Of a stretch of DNA of 64,000 nt, positions 42,945 through 54,072 are shown in pieces. The translations under genes were made by a program, and so were the position numbers. The stretch covers positions 1 through 64,000 of the forward strand of contig QCLX01000005.1 of assembly GCA_003214215.1 (NCBI GenBank), written 5' to 3'. A model generated the notes under the pieces. That model did no database searches. It was not told the origin of the DNA and was given only the letters and a program-made list of their open reading frames with translations. Each line of letters opens with the position of its first letter. Position 1 is the first letter of the stretch. Source of the DNA: Prochlorococcus sp. AG-418-G18 (lineage in GTDB: Bacteria > Cyanobacteriota > Cyanobacteriia > PCC-6307 > Cyanobiaceae).

Positions 42945-44354
42945 TTAATTGTTTCTTTCATTTAAAATTGACCAGAAATTATGACAGTCACCAGCTCCCA
43001 TATTCAAAATTAAATCCTCTTTTTGAGTTAATTCGAAAAAATTCTTTGTAATTTCATAATAATTATTTATGTAACTAACATTTTTATTTTTTTTATAAAT
43101 CAAATCAGTGATAATTTTCGAAGTGATTTTGTCTTCGTTTCCTTCTCCTGCTCCATAAATACTGGTTACATAAATAACATCTGCTTTTGATAATTCTTCA
43201 GCGAATTCTTTAGTAAATTGTTTTACACGAGAGTATCTATGAGGTTGAAATATAGCTATTAATCTACTTTTTTGATGTTCATTATTATGTTTTTGCTGAA
43301 TCAATAATCTTCCTAAATTAATTGTCTCTTTTATTTCATTTGGGTGATGTGCATAATCATCATATAAACTTCTTTCATCTATTTGGCCTCTGAATTCAAA
43401 TCTTTTTTTTGGGAGTTGCAGATATTTTATATTTTTCTTAATTTCTATAAAATCTACTCCAATCATTCTTGAAGCTGCTATTGCTGCGGTGATATTAGAT
43501 AGATTGTGTAATCCTGGAATTGGAATATTTACACTACTAATAAAATTTCCATTTTCATAATATTTTCCAATTGAATACTTTGAATTAATTTCAGTCGGAA
43601 TTATTGCATAAGCTACGTTTTTAGCCGTAGTGTTTGACCACTTACAAGTAGAAAAAAAATTATTTCTTGAGGTTTCACAATCATAATTAAGTAGTAATTT
43701 TTTAGAGTTTTTAGCGAAACTTTTAAAAGAAGATATGACTTCACTTAAATTAGAAAAGTGATCGCAATGATCAAAATCAATGTTATTGATTATTCCGATA
43801 TCAGACTTATATTTGTTAATTGTCCCATCAGATTCATCAACTTCAGCTACTAAGTATTTTGTATCTTCTAAATGACAATTAGAGTTGTAAATAGGAATTA
43901 TTCCTCCGGTTATTGAAGAAGAATTACCTGTACATAACTCAAGTATTGTAGATAGAAATGTACTGGTTGATGTTTTTCCGTGGCTGCCGGCTACCGCCAA
44001 TGAAGTATAAGTGTGCATCAGCATTGCAAGTATCTCTGAACGATGTTTTATTGATAAATTTTTTTCTCTGCAGTATGAAAATTCTTCATTTTCTGGCTTG
44101 ATCGCGGAGCTTACAACAAAATTAATCAATTTGTTGGTAAATTTTGAAATAATAAATTCAATATTTTGTCGAATTTGAGAAGTAAAGATTACTGCACCTA
44201 ATTCCTCTAATTTTTTAGTTTCATCGTTTTTAACTAAATCAGATCCTGAAACTGAACAACCTTTTTTAAGTAAACCTATTGCTAATGCTGACATTCCAAT
44301 ACCTCCAATCCCAATAAAATGAAAATGACTTTTCAACAGTAATTTTTTATCCAA
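42945..44354 (-). CDS. murC: UDP-N-acetylmuramate--L-alanine ligase
   Basis: FHFIGIGGIGMSALAIGLLKKGCSVSGSD, VAGSHGKTSTSTFLS, YDDYAHHPNEIK, FQPHRYSR. Confidence 0.97.
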   Translation of the reverse strand: MDKKLLLKSHFHFIGIGGIGMSALAIGLLKKGCSVSGSDLVKNDETKKLEELGAVIFTSQIRQNIEFIISKFTNKLINFVVSSAIKPENEEFSYCREKNLSIKHRSEILAMLMHTYTSLAVAGSHGKTSTSTFLSTILELCTGNSSSITGGIIPIYNSNCHLEDTKYLVAEVDESDGTINKYKSDIGIINNIDFDHCDHFSNLSEVISSFKSFAKNSKKLLLNYDCETSRNNFFSTCKWSNTTAKNVAYAIIPTEINSKYSIGKYYENGNFISSVNIPIPGLHNLSNITAAIAASRMIGVDFIEIKKNIKYLQLPKKRFEFRGQIDERSLYDDYAHHPNEIKETINLGRLLIQQKHNNEHQKSRLIAIFQPHRYSRVKQFTKEFAEELSKADVIYVTSIYGAGEGNEDKITSKIITDLIYKKNKNVSYINNYYEITKNFFELTQKEDLILNMGAGDCHNFWSILNERNN

Positions 44355-44546
44355 TGTTTATCTTTTACTTAAATCAAAATAACTTCTAGCGAAAATTTTG
44401 CTATTTTTTCTTAAAAAAAATGTTTTTTTTTCTTGAATTAATACAAAACAAGACTTATTTGCTTAATAAATCAAAAAAACCTTACGTTATTGCACAAAAT
44501 TCAGTATGATCAGCAACTTAGGTTAATCATTTAGAAATTATTAATT

Positions 44547-45569
44547 ATGACTTTGCGTGTTGCAATTAACGGGTTTGGCAGAATTGGTCGAAACTTTATG
44601 CGTTGTTGGCTTAGTAGAGGAGCTTACACCAACATTGAAGTAGTTGGAATTAATGTTACCTCAGATCCTAAGACTAATGCTCATCTATTAAAGTATGACT
44701 CAGTTCTTGGTCAACTTGATGGCGTTGATATTCAATATACTGATGATACTTTTGTAATTAATAACAAGACAATTAAATGTTTCTCTGATAGAAACCCAAT
44801 GAATCTCCCTTGGAAAGACTGGGGTGTAGATTTGGTTATTGAATCTACTGGAGTATTCAATACAGACGTAGGTGCAAGTAAACACTTAGAGGTAGGAGCA
44901 AAAAAAGTCATCTTAACTGCTCCTGGTAAAGGCGATGGAGTAGGTACTTATGTAGTTGGAGTCAATGCTGATACATATAAACATAAAGATTATGATATTT
45001 TGAGTAATGCTAGTTGTACAACGAACTGTTTAGCTCCAGTAGTTAAAGTTTTAGACCAAACTTTTGGGATTAACAAAGGTTTGATGACTACAATTCATAG
45101 TTACACAGGGGATCAAAGAATTTTAGATAATAGTCATAGAGATCTAAGAAGGGCTAGAGCCGCTGCTACAAACATTGTTCCTACTTCTACAGGAGCTGCG
45201 AAAGCAGTAGCTCTGGTATACCCAGAAATGAAAGGCAAATTAACAGGAATTGCAATGAGAGTTCCAACTCCTAACGTTTCAGCAGTTGATTTTGTTTTTG
45301 AATCTTCTAAATCTGTCACGGCTGAAGAAGTCAATAATGCGCTCAAGGAAGCATCTCTAAGCTCAATGAAAGGCATTATTAAGTATGGAGATGAACCATT
45401 AGTCTCAAGCGATTATGCAGGTACCAATGAATCATCAATTGTGGATAGTGACCTTACTATGTGTATCGGAGATAACCTTGTAAAGGTACTTGCATGGTAT
45501 GATAATGAGTGGGGTTATAGTCAGAGAGTTGTAGATTTAGCAGAGATTGTCGCTAAAAATTGGGAGTAA
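44547..45569 (+). CDS. gap2: Glyceraldehyde-3-phosphate dehydrogenase
   Basis: [62 protein letters not shown]. Confidence 0.97.
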   Translation: MTLRVAINGFGRIGRNFMRCWLSRGAYTNIEVVGINVTSDPKTNAHLLKYDSVLGQLDGVDIQYTDDTFVINNKTIKCFSDRNPMNLPWKDWGVDLVIESTGVFNTDVGASKHLEVGAKKVILTAPGKGDGVGTYVVGVNADTYKHKDYDILSNASCTTNCLAPVVKVLDQTFGINKGLMTTIHSYTGDQRILDNSHRDLRRARAAATNIVPTSTGAAKAVALVYPEMKGKLTGIAMRVPTPNVSAVDFVFESSKSVTAEEVNNALKEASLSSMKGIIKYGDEPLVSSDYAGTNESSIVDSDLTMCIGDNLVKVLAWYDNEWGYSQRVVDLAEIVAKNWE

Positions 45570-46556
45570 TTAAAAGTGTTTGAAAGGTTTGTTATTAAAT
45601 AATTTGTTTTTTTTATTATCTTTAAATTCTATAGATGGTTCACCATCAGCAAAAAAACCAATCTCGTTAATATTTTTATCCAGTTTAGATAAATTTTTTG
45701 CCCATTTTTTTGGCAATGAGAAAACTAATTCATAATCTTCACCTCCAAAAAAATAATATGCGTCCCATTTATCTCCTTTAGGCCAATCCTTATCTTTAGG
45801 CATTTTTTCATAATTTATGATCGCTTTACAGTCGCTTGCTATTGCTAAATCTTGTAATGCTTGAAATAGACCATCACTGCTATCAGTACATCCTATTCTC
45901 CTTATATTTTTATTGGAGCGAGTTTTGAGGAGATTATTTAGAAAATTTGGGTAAACTCTAGGGCGGCAAAAATGTTCAATGGACTTAATGATTAATCTTT
46001 CATTAAGAGAAAATTCACTATCGAAATTAATTTTATTTTGTATCAAAAATCCCAGTTTGCTAAGACCATGAATTCCTGTAGTTAATATTATATCTCCGGG
46101 TTTACAAGCGTTTCTTCGTAATTCAAGTTCACCCTGAATGCCAAAGGCCGTAATTGAAATGATTTTTTCATCCCCTTTTGAGCAATCTCCCCCTAGAATC
46201 ACCCCGCCATATTCTTTTAATGCATTATTTATACCTTTGTATAATTCTTCAACCCAAATCCACTCAGTTCTAGCAGGTAGAACTAGGCTTATTGTAATAC
46301 CTATAGTTTTTTTGCTTCCACTTGATAATAAGTCAGAGATGTTGCTAACAACTGCTTTCCAACCAATGTCCCGAGGACAAATAGAAATGTCATTGAAATG
46401 AACATTTTCCACCAAAGAATCAGTATTAACAAGTAAATTTTCATTTTTAGTTTTGATTAAAGCGCAATCATCTGAAATTTGGTTTTTAGGCATATATTTT
46501 CCTAGCCTATTGATTAATTCTTTTTCTCCTATATCTTCTAATATTTCTTTATGCAT
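45570..46556 (-). CDS. thiL: Thiamine-monophosphate kinase
   Basis: GEKELINRLGKYMP, DCALIKTKNENLLVNTDSLVENVHF, GWKAVVSNISDLLSSGSKK, TDSSDGLFQALQDLA, FFGGEDYELVFSLP. Confidence 0.94.
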   Translation of the reverse strand: MHKEILEDIGEKELINRLGKYMPKNQISDDCALIKTKNENLLVNTDSLVENVHFNDISICPRDIGWKAVVSNISDLLSSGSKKTIGITISLVLPARTEWIWVEELYKGINNALKEYGGVILGGDCSKGDEKIISITAFGIQGELELRRNACKPGDIILTTGIHGLSKLGFLIQNKINFDSEFSLNERLIIKSIEHFCRPRVYPNFLNNLLKTRSNKNIRRIGCTDSSDGLFQALQDLAIASDCKAIINYEKMPKDKDWPKGDKWDAYYFFGGEDYELVFSLPKKWAKNLSKLDKNINEIGFFADGEPSIEFKDNKKNKLFNNKPFKHF

Positions 46557-47640
46557 TTAATTTGAGGTTTTCAATCCCTTCTAAAACTTCAATTGAAATT
46601 ATTGTGTCATCTTTAGTAAGCTCTTCTAATACATCAAATCCATCTATAACGTAGCCAAAGGCAGCATTCCTCCCGTCAATTAAATTGCGACCTGCTGGAT
46701 TTAATTCTGCTTCATATAAAAAGAAGAAAAATTGCGATGAGCCATCATCAACTGAGGTATTTGAATGGGACCATCCTAGAGTTCCAAGTGTCGCAAAAGG
46801 TAGTGTTGGCGTCTCTGTGTAAAGACCTAAATCTTCAAAAGTTTGATTATAAAAAGTATCTTGTTCATCAGGAATTCTAATTTCTAAGGGAACGTGACGT
46901 TCTTCGTTTGTTTCAGGATCTACATAACCAATATCTTCACCAATTGGATCACCTGTTTGCAGAACAAAAAATTCTTCTGCTCTGTTGATAGGTAAATTTT
47001 TGTAGAAGTTTTTTGAAGATAAATCTATAAATGCTCCTGCTGTAAGTGGGGCGTTAAATCCATCCACAATTGCTTGCATATCTCCTTTGGAGGTTTTTAT
47101 ATTGACTTTTGCTCTGCCCAGTAATCTTGGTAAATTATCAAATTCCTGGGGAATAGAGTATGGAAATTTATTTGGTAGAAAATATTCTTCTAATCCACCT
47201 ATTTTATCTAAAGCATCTCTTCGGGTTGCTATAAATGAGTATTTATCTTTTGATTTAGAATAATCTTGAAGACTATCAAAACTTTCTTTGAGCTTTAAAA
47301 ATGTTTTTTCAGCAATTTTCTTTTTATCGTTTGGTAATTCTTGAATAATTTTACTCTGGTATTTTTTTAGTAAAGATTGACATTTTGTAACAGTTTTCGT
47401 AAGAGCGGGCCATCTTCCTCCTCTTACAAGGTCACTAGTTTCCTCCAATTTGTGTTGAAGTTCTTGTAACTCAGCTTGCTTGATAGGGAGTGCGTTTCTG
47501 AGGATTGCACTAGGATCTTTTACTGCATTTCCAGTGGGTAAATCAGCTAGTACTTTAACCGGTTTTAAGAGAAAAACCTGTAAAATTACAATCGATAGAA
47601 TTAAGAAAAGTTTGTTCTGATTTGATAAGAATTTTTGCAT
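46549..47640 (-). CDS. Cyclophilin-type peptidyl-prolyl isomerase, exported
   Basis: Hydrophobic leader; [29 protein letters not shown]...[15 protein letters not shown]...[37 protein letters not shown]. Confidence 0.9.
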   Translation of the reverse strand: MQKFLSNQNKLFLILSIVILQVFLLKPVKVLADLPTGNAVKDPSAILRNALPIKQAELQELQHKLEETSDLVRGGRWPALTKTVTKCQSLLKKYQSKIIQELPNDKKKIAEKTFLKLKESFDSLQDYSKSKDKYSFIATRRDALDKIGGLEEYFLPNKFPYSIPQEFDNLPRLLGRAKVNIKTSKGDMQAIVDGFNAPLTAGAFIDLSSKNFYKNLPINRAEEFFVLQTGDPIGEDIGYVDPETNEERHVPLEIRIPDEQDTFYNQTFEDLGLYTETPTLPFATLGTLGWSHSNTSVDDGSSQFFFFLYEAELNPAGRNLIDGRNAAFGYVIDGFDVLEELTKDDTIISIEVLEGIENLKLNA

Positions 47641-47683
47641 AGCACTCTTGCAGGTTTATGATCCTTGGGGATGTAATACAGGA

Positions 47684-48244
47684 ATGATTTCCAGTAACGA
47701 TTTTCGCACAGGTACTACCATCGAATTGGATGGACAAGTTTGGCGTGTTGTAGAATTTCTACATGTCAAGCCTGGCAAAGGTTCTGCTTTCGTGCGAACG
47801 AAATTAAAATCAGTTCAAAGCGGCAACGTGGTTGAAAAAACTTTTCGAGCCGGAGAATCAGTACAGCAGGCTATCCTTGAGAAGTCTAACCTGCAGCATA
47901 CTTATGTGGAGTCTGGTGATTACGTTTTTATGGATATGACAAGTTTTGAAGAGACAAGACTTACCTCTGAACAAATCGGTAAAGGCGCAAAGTATTTGAA
48001 AGAGGGAATGGAGGTTAATGTAGTTTTCCATAATGGTAAAGTTTTAGAAGTAGAACTTCCAATATCTATTACCTTGAAAGTTACAGAGACTGATCCTGGA
48101 GTCAAAGGTGATACTGCTAGTGGGGGTACGAAACCAGCTATTCTAGAAACAGGTGCTCAAGTTATGGTTCCTTTATTTATTTCTGTGGGAGAAATGATTA
48201 AAGTTGATACTCGTAATGATAGTTATCTAGGACGTGAAAATTAA
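47684..48244 (+). CDS. efp: Translation elongation factor P
   Basis: [61 protein letters not shown] 47684 preferred over the listed 47648. Confidence 0.97.
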   Translation: MISSNDFRTGTTIELDGQVWRVVEFLHVKPGKGSAFVRTKLKSVQSGNVVEKTFRAGESVQQAILEKSNLQHTYVESGDYVFMDMTSFEETRLTSEQIGKGAKYLKEGMEVNVVFHNGKVLEVELPISITLKVTETDPGVKGDTASGGTKPAILETGAQVMVPLFISVGEMIKVDTRNDSYLGREN

Positions 48245-48750
48245 TGGCTATGAAATTAGATCATGAAGACTTAAATCGCTTAATAGAGAAAATCTCTTCA
48301 AGTGATATACAAGAGTTCTCGCTAGAGGGAGAAGATTTTAAGCTTGAAATAAAAAGGAATTTATTTGATCAGAAACAGGTTGTTAATAATTTAGTTTCTA
48401 ACACTTCATTTGATAAGCAAACAATTCCTAATCAAAAATCTATTAATGATAATGTTTCATTAGTAAGCGAGCCTGAAGCACCTCAGGTAGCTCCTCCTGG
48501 ACGCTCTGACCTTACTGAAATTACTTCCCCTATGGTTGGCACCTTTTATAGGGCTGCAGCGCCTGGAGACGATCCATTCGTCGAAGTTGGAAACAATGTT
48601 AAAGTCGGTCAAACTATTTGTATTTTGGAAGCTATGAAGTTAATGAATGAAATTGAATCTGAATTTAACGCTGAAATAGTAGAGATTCTCGTTGAAAATG
48701 GGACTCCAGTTGAATTTGGTCAAGTTTTAATGCGCGTTAAGCAGACTTGA
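48244..48750 (+). CDS. accB: Biotin carboxyl carrier protein of acetyl-CoA carboxylase
   Basis: EITSPMVGTFYRAAAPGDDPFVEVGNNVKVGQTICILEAMKLMNEIE (biotinyl-lysine motif). Confidence 0.97.
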   Translation: MAMKLDHEDLNRLIEKISSSDIQEFSLEGEDFKLEIKRNLFDQKQVVNNLVSNTSFDKQTIPNQKSINDNVSLVSEPEAPQVAPPGRSDLTEITSPMVGTFYRAAAPGDDPFVEVGNNVKVGQTICILEAMKLMNEIESEFNAEIVEILVENGTPVEFGQVLMRVKQT

Positions 48751-49761
48751 ATTATTAGTCATTTCTATGGCAGCTTTTATAGCTTCAATCATGCTCTGAG
48801 ATTGAGCAATGCCTTTACCAGCAATATCAAATCCCGTTCCATGATCCGGAGACGTTCTGATAAAAGGTAAACCGATTGTGGTATTGACTGAGTAATTAAG
48901 AGCTATCACTTTCATTGGTATTAAACCTTGATCGTGATACATAGCAAGAATGCCATCGTGCTTTTCAGCATTTTTGTCACTCCATGCTTTTACTGAAGAA
49001 TTCCAGCAACTATCTGGTGATAAAGGACCTAATAATTTAATACTTCTATTTTTTTCATTCCATGTTATTAATGCATCATTCAGCCAATCTTTTTCTTCAT
49101 GACCTAAGATACCTTCTTCGCCGGCATGAGGGTTTAATCCTGCTACTTTTAAAGTAGGATTATTAGTATAGGTATTACAAAAATCTTTGAAAAGATCCAA
49201 TTTAGAGTGGATTAATTCTGTAGTTAATTTCTTTGGAACTTCACAAAGGGCTATGTGGGTTGTGGCTAGTAAAGTATTAAATCTCCAACCTGTAATTGGT
49301 GATTTTGCTGTGAATAACATTCCAACGTTTTTTACCCCACATGATTTTGCTAGTACTTCAGTTTGGCCAGAGAAGTAATGACCTGCTAGAGACCATGATT
49401 TCTTGCATATTGGTCCAGTTACAAGCGCTGAATAAGGATATTGTTTTACAATTTCTATTGCTTTTGTTAAATATTGGAAACTTGAATTACCGTAATTTGA
49501 TTGAGAGTCATTATCTGATGAAGAAATTTCGAGATCATGTATCTTTAAATTTTTTGGATTTGCAAGGTTTTTTAATCCTAAGGATCTAAGATATTTATAA
49601 GTATTTTGTAGATTTTTTCTTGATCCAACTAATATAAAGTCAATATTTTCTGGTATCTCATTAGAACAAAGTGCTTTTAAGATTATTTCAGGTCCAATAC
49701 CTGATTCATCTCCGACGCTTAATACTACCTTCAATGTTTTATTTTTATTTTGAAAATTCAT
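48727..49761 (-). CDS. pdxA: 4-hydroxythreonine-4-phosphate dehydrogenase
   Basis: LSVGDESGIGPEIILKAL, TGPICKKSW, AGLNPHAGEEGILG, AMYHDQGLIPMK, TSPDHGTGFDIAGKG. Confidence 0.96.
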   Translation of the reverse strand: MNFQNKNKTLKVVLSVGDESGIGPEIILKALCSNEIPENIDFILVGSRKNLQNTYKYLRSLGLKNLANPKNLKIHDLEISSSDNDSQSNYGNSSFQYLTKAIEIVKQYPYSALVTGPICKKSWSLAGHYFSGQTEVLAKSCGVKNVGMLFTAKSPITGWRFNTLLATTHIALCEVPKKLTTELIHSKLDLFKDFCNTYTNNPTLKVAGLNPHAGEEGILGHEEKDWLNDALITWNEKNRSIKLLGPLSPDSCWNSSVKAWSDKNAEKHDGILAMYHDQGLIPMKVIALNYSVNTTIGLPFIRTSPDHGTGFDIAGKGIAQSQSMIEAIKAAIEMTNNSSLLNAH

Positions 49762-49785
49762 AAAAAGTTTTTAAATTTATTTTTT

Positions 49786-50664
49786 TTAACTATTTAAATA
49801 GCAATTTTTTAAACCTAATTTATAGTTTTTATAAATTAGTTTATATCCAAGCGTTTCGCATAAAAGTTTGTTAGAAACTCTTCTATTTTCCATCCAAAAA
49901 GATTGAGCGATAGGTGATAATTCTTCTTTGGCATCCTCAAATAATATTGGCTTTGGCATTTTTAAACCAAGTAAATCGTAGCAATATTGAATAACTTCTA
50001 TCTGAGCACAGGGTTGATCATCTGCAATATTAATAATCTGGTAAAACTTTAAGGAATTTTTATTTTGTAATAGATAGATAATTGCATTTGTAATATCAGC
50101 AACATGAATTCTCGAAAATACCTGATTTTTCTTTGATATAACACGAATTTTTTTATTTTTTATTGCTTCAAAAGTGGATCGTCCAGGTCCATAAATACCG
50201 GGTAACCTAAAAATTTGTACAGGCAAACCAGATTCAATCCATTCTTTTTCACAATTTAACCTCTTATGACTTCTTTTTTGAAAAGGGTTAGGATCATCTA
50301 TTTCAGAAACCCAGTCACCCTTGGTGTTCCCATAAACTCCTGTTGTAGATAAATAGCCAACCCATTCAAGTGATAAACTTTTTAGTTGATTTTTAAGACT
50401 TCCTAGTACTGGATCATTTCCATTTTTGTCGGGAGGGATGCAACTAAGAATATGTGTGACACCATCAAAAATTTTTGCATCAGGAACTACACTATTTTCA
50501 CTGTTGAATACGAAACTATTTGGATCTTTTTTTTCAGATCTAGAACTTGTCAAAGCAGTACAACCTAATTGTTTTATGGCTTTTGCAAAGAAATTTCCGC
50601 TGAAACCACATCCAAAGATTAAAAATTTATTTTTATTACTTAGTGAGCTTGCAGGTTTCTTCAT
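49786..50664 (-). CDS. NAD-dependent epimerase/dehydratase family protein
   Basis: FLIFGCGFSGNFFAKAIKQLGC, YLSTTGVYGNTKGDWVSE, FRLPGIYGPGRS, RIHVADITNAIIYLL. Confidence 0.88.
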   Translation of the reverse strand: MKKPASSLSNKNKFLIFGCGFSGNFFAKAIKQLGCTALTSSRSEKKDPNSFVFNSENSVVPDAKIFDGVTHILSCIPPDKNGNDPVLGSLKNQLKSLSLEWVGYLSTTGVYGNTKGDWVSEIDDPNPFQKRSHKRLNCEKEWIESGLPVQIFRLPGIYGPGRSTFEAIKNKKIRVISKKNQVFSRIHVADITNAIIYLLQNKNSLKFYQIINIADDQPCAQIEVIQYCYDLLGLKMPKPILFEDAKEELSPIAQSFWMENRRVSNKLLCETLGYKLIYKNYKLGLKNCYLNS

Positions 50665-50696
50665 GCGACGATAAGATAGTACATATGTATTAATAA

Positions 50697-50927
50697 ATGA
50701 TGAAGACAGCTCTTAAGCCCGTTTTAAAATCAAAAACTTTTTGTGTTAGCAAAAGTTATCCCCGTTTTATAGAGAGAGAAGTAAGTTCAGTTAATTTTAA
50801 ATTCTACCAAAAATCATTTATCTTTCTTATTGCATTATCGACAATTTTAATATTCCCAGAATCGCCAAGAGAATTGGAAAATATATGTGAGAATTATAAC
50901 TCTAGAAAAATATGTAATGTTTGGTAA
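50697..50927 (+). CDS. Small hypothetical protein with one hydrophobic span
   Basis: 76 aa ORF with ATG start; fills the divergent gap between the epimerase and HNH genes. Confidence 0.5.
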   Translation: MMKTALKPVLKSKTFCVSKSYPRFIEREVSSVNFKFYQKSFIFLIALSTILIFPESPRELENICENYNSRKICNVW

Positions 50928-51329
50928 TCAGGCTGCTTTATATTCTGATTCATCCTTTTCGTAATTTTTATTTTTTACTGTGAAATTAGGATTAGCCCAT
51001 TGCAGCAATCTAATAGCTAATCTTAAATCGCCCTCTAACCAAGCTCTTATCGCCATTGCTCTTCGAGGGTCATAAAATTTTTGCCTTCTATACCAATACA
51101 AAGCATTTTCATCTGATTTATCCCCATTACAGGAAAGACATGCAGGGACGCAGTTTTCTGTTGTACTTAAACCACCTTGGCTACGAGGTAATACATGATC
51201 GATAGATTCAGATGGTTTTCCGCAATATATACAACTTTTTCCTGTAAACCTATGAATAGATTTTCGCCATTGTCTAAATCTGAACTTGGGACATAAATCC
51301 TCTAAAAACACCGCATCATTAATATGCAT
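50928..51329 (-). CDS. HNH endonuclease family protein
   Basis: CIYCGKPSESIDHVLPRSQGGLSTTENCVPACLSCNGDKSD. Confidence 0.93.
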   Translation of the reverse strand: MHINDAVFLEDLCPKFRFRQWRKSIHRFTGKSCIYCGKPSESIDHVLPRSQGGLSTTENCVPACLSCNGDKSDENALYWYRRQKFYDPRRAMAIRAWLEGDLRLAIRLLQWANPNFTVKNKNYEKDESEYKAA

Positions 51330-51495
51330 TCAGAATATTTAGTTAAATAAATAATGGCTTGTATAAATTAAAAGTCAACATTTATTTATGTTTTTTGGCC
51401 TAAATTTGCCATTAAAAAATTTGATTTAGTGTGTTTAGATACAAAATAGTATTTATTAAAATTTTTAAAAATTATTATCTTTTCTGAAACCTTAA

Positions 51496-51948
51496 TTAAT
51501 AGCTATATCTATCAAGAGTTTCATCAGTAAATTCTTCATTAGTTTCTTCTAATTCTTTTTCTAACTCTTTTCTTCTGTTTTCTCTATCTTTCGCTTCTTT
51601 TTCTTTTCTTTGTTCTTCTTTTTCTAAATCTCGAATTAGTTTTCTATTTGGATGAAGATTATCTAAATATTCAACGCAATAACTAAATTTTTCTCTTTCT
51701 CTTATAACTGTTTCAGTAATTTGCGCTGCTGCATTTTTTGGTGAAACTTTGAAGAATCCTCCCTTTTGTTTTTTTATATATGTATAAGCTGCATCCCAAC
51801 TACTTTCATGGTCATTTCCGCCATCTCGCATAGTACAAAAAATTTCTGCCCCAAATGAACTTGAATTCACTTTTGGAGTAGTAAGGGTTAGAGGAGTGAA
51901 AATTCCTAACGCTAATAATATTAGTTTTGTATTCTTAAATCTTTGCAT
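51496..51948 (-). CDS. Exported hypothetical protein with charged C-terminal helix
   Basis: Signal-like N-terminus; CTMRDGGNDHESSWDAAYTYIKK; long E/K/R-rich region. Confidence 0.72.
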   Translation of the reverse strand: MQRFKNTKLILLALGIFTPLTLTTPKVNSSSFGAEIFCTMRDGGNDHESSWDAAYTYIKKQKGGFFKVSPKNAAAQITETVIREREKFSYCVEYLDNLHPNRKLIRDLEKEEQRKEKEAKDRENRRKELEKELEETNEEFTDETLDRYSY

Positions 51949-52005
51949 TAACCTTATTATCTTCTATTTAAAAATATCTTTTTTTGTGAATATGTCTATA
52001 GAAAT

Positions 52006-52518
52006 TTAAGATTTAATTACTCCAAATATATTCAAGCATTTCACAATTAAAGGGAGAATTAAAAGCACAGTAATCAATCTTACTGCGTGTAGAGTTGCTA
52101 CTGCGGCCCCTACTCCATATTCTGATCCTACAAGACTCATGCCACTAATGCCCCCTGGGGCAGCCCCAAGGATTGTAGTTATCACGTCTATGTTGAGTAA
52201 TCTGCTTGTCCACAATCCAATTGCTAATCCTGTGATAACTAAAGTAAACGTTATTAAAATAGCAGGCCTCCATAGGCTTTGAAGATCAACTAATGAGTCT
52301 TTAGTTAACGAAGTGCCGATCACTGTCCCTATTCCAATTTCTAATATTGTTCTAGTACCAATTGGCCACTCTGCTATTTCTACTTTGCCACTTATGCTAA
52401 GTATACTTGCGCCAATTAAAGCGCCTGCAAGAGGAGCTGCAGGGATACCCGTTTTTAAAGCTAAAGCTCCAAAAAATCCACCAGCAATTAGATAATAGAC
52501 TAGATTTATGTTTGGCAT
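52006..52518 (-). CDS. AbrB-family (ammonia monooxygenase-like) membrane protein
   Basis: 170 aa membrane protein; LIGASILSISGK, ILGAAPGGISGMSLVGSEYGVGAAVATLHAVRLITVLLILP. Confidence 0.85.
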   Translation of the reverse strand: MPNINLVYYLIAGGFFGALALKTGIPAAPLAGALIGASILSISGKVEIAEWPIGTRTILEIGIGTVIGTSLTKDSLVDLQSLWRPAILITFTLVITGLAIGLWTSRLLNIDVITTILGAAPGGISGMSLVGSEYGVGAAVATLHAVRLITVLLILPLIVKCLNIFGVIKS

Positions 52519-52649
52519 AAAATTAAAGCTGTTTGGATATAATATTAGAAAAATTTTTTTTTGCTTTAGTTTATAGTCAAATTATATTTTTGTTTTTCTC
52601 TCATAATGTCCCCTTTTATTGGCATAATAATATTTAAAGCTTGAATTTT

Positions 52650-52847
52650 ATGTCTTCACAAATTTCATACAAAGCTAATAAAAGCCGCGTAAAGAAAAAA
52701 TTATCTTTTTTTGAGGGCGGCCACCAACTTGAAAAATTAGAGTTTGCCCTTGCAATCGCTCAAACTAAGGGAGATGAAAAAAAATCAACTATCCTTAGAA
52801 AAAAGATTGTTGAATTAGGCGGTAATATTGAAGAGCCAGGAACTTAA
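52650..52847 (+). CDS. Small conserved hypothetical protein
   Basis: SYKANKSRVKKKLSFFEGGHQLEKLEFALAIAQTKGDEKKSTILRKKIVELGGN; ATG 52650 preferred over TTG 52641. Confidence 0.65.
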   Translation: MSSQISYKANKSRVKKKLSFFEGGHQLEKLEFALAIAQTKGDEKKSTILRKKIVELGGNIEEPGT

Positions 52848-52848
52848 C

Positions 52849-54012
52849 TCAATTAGCGTCGAGATATTTAGATGCTACTAACAATGCATTCCCAGCTTGT
52901 TGCTCTGTTATTTTACCTGCCTCAAGAAGTGTATGGCTGATAGCAGAAATCACAGTAATTATATCTCTATCATTTATATAGCCTAAGTGTCCGACTCTAA
53001 AAATCTTCCCTTTCAAGTGATCTTGACCTCCAGCTAGTAAAATATCAAACTTATTTTTTATTGTCTTCCTAAATTCTTCCGCATCTATTGCGCCAGTTTT
53101 TATTGCAGTAATAGAGGGGCTTAAAAATTTTTCATCAGCAAATAGATTTAAATTTAAAGCTTTTGCTGCATTGCTCATTGCTAATTTATGCTTGTTATGC
53201 CTTAAGAAAATATTGTCTAAGCCTTCTTCCCGCATCATTTTTAAAGATTCATCTAAAGCAAAAACCAAATTTACAGCAGGAGTATATGGGTTACTATTAC
53301 TAGCAAGACTCTTTCTGTATGATTTTAAATTTAAATAAAATTTTGGTAAATTAGACTTCTCTGCAGCCTCCCATGCTTTTTGACTCATCGATATAAAGCT
53401 AAGTCCAGGCGGTATCATATATCCCTTTTGTGATCCTGAAGCAACGATATCTAATTGCCATTTATCTACTGGTACATTGCAAGCCCCAAGACTTGTGACA
53501 CAGTCGACAATCGATAATGCTGTATTGTGTTCCCGAATATATAAACTTATAGTTTCTAAATCATTGATTACACCTGTTGAGGTCTCAGAATGAGTTAAGA
53601 TGACAGCCTTTATTTCTTTTTGTTTATCTTCTTCTAATATTTTTTTGAATTCTTCTGGATTAAGTGGAGTTCCCCATTCGGCATCAATTTTTATTACTTC
53701 TAACCCAAATTCCTTAGCAACTTTTACCCATCTTTCACCAAATTTTCCATTTTCTCCACAAATTACTTTGTCACCTTTACTTAAGGTATTAATTATTCCA
53801 GCCTCCATTGCGGCAGTTCCACTACCTGTAATTGTTAGAACATCATTTTGAGTTTGATGAAGCCATTTTAAATTTTTAGTGGTACTTTCCACTAGGTCTT
53901 GGAATTCTTTACTGCGATGGCCTATAGGATGTTTACTTAATGCTTGTAAAACTTTTTCTGGTACTGGTGTGGGTCCAGGAATCATCAATGATAATTTTTG
54001 TTGTATGGCCAC
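52849..54012 (-). CDS. Class V aminotransferase (serine--pyruvate / alanine--glyoxylate type)
   Basis: MIPGPTPVPEKVLQALSKHPIGHRSKEF, TGSGTAAMEAGIINTLSKGDKVI, ASGSQKGYMIPPGLSFISMS. Confidence 0.92.
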   Translation of the reverse strand: MAIQQKLSLMIPGPTPVPEKVLQALSKHPIGHRSKEFQDLVESTTKNLKWLHQTQNDVLTITGSGTAAMEAGIINTLSKGDKVICGENGKFGERWVKVAKEFGLEVIKIDAEWGTPLNPEEFKKILEEDKQKEIKAVILTHSETSTGVINDLETISLYIREHNTALSIVDCVTSLGACNVPVDKWQLDIVASGSQKGYMIPPGLSFISMSQKAWEAAEKSNLPKFYLNLKSYRKSLASNSNPYTPAVNLVFALDESLKMMREEGLDNIFLRHNKHKLAMSNAAKALNLNLFADEKFLSPSITAIKTGAIDAEEFRKTIKNKFDILLAGGQDHLKGKIFRVGHLGYINDRDIITVISAISHTLLEAGKITEQQAGNALLVASKYLDAN

Positions 54013-54072
54013 TTTTTATTAAATAGGTCATTCTTAGATTAGTTCTCATTATGTATTTTTCAATTACTTGAT

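Noticed and set aside
50928-51329. HNH protein as part of a homing or defence element
   Set aside because: No intron, intein or adjacent modification gene; small HNH proteins of this type are common in cyanobacterial core genomes.
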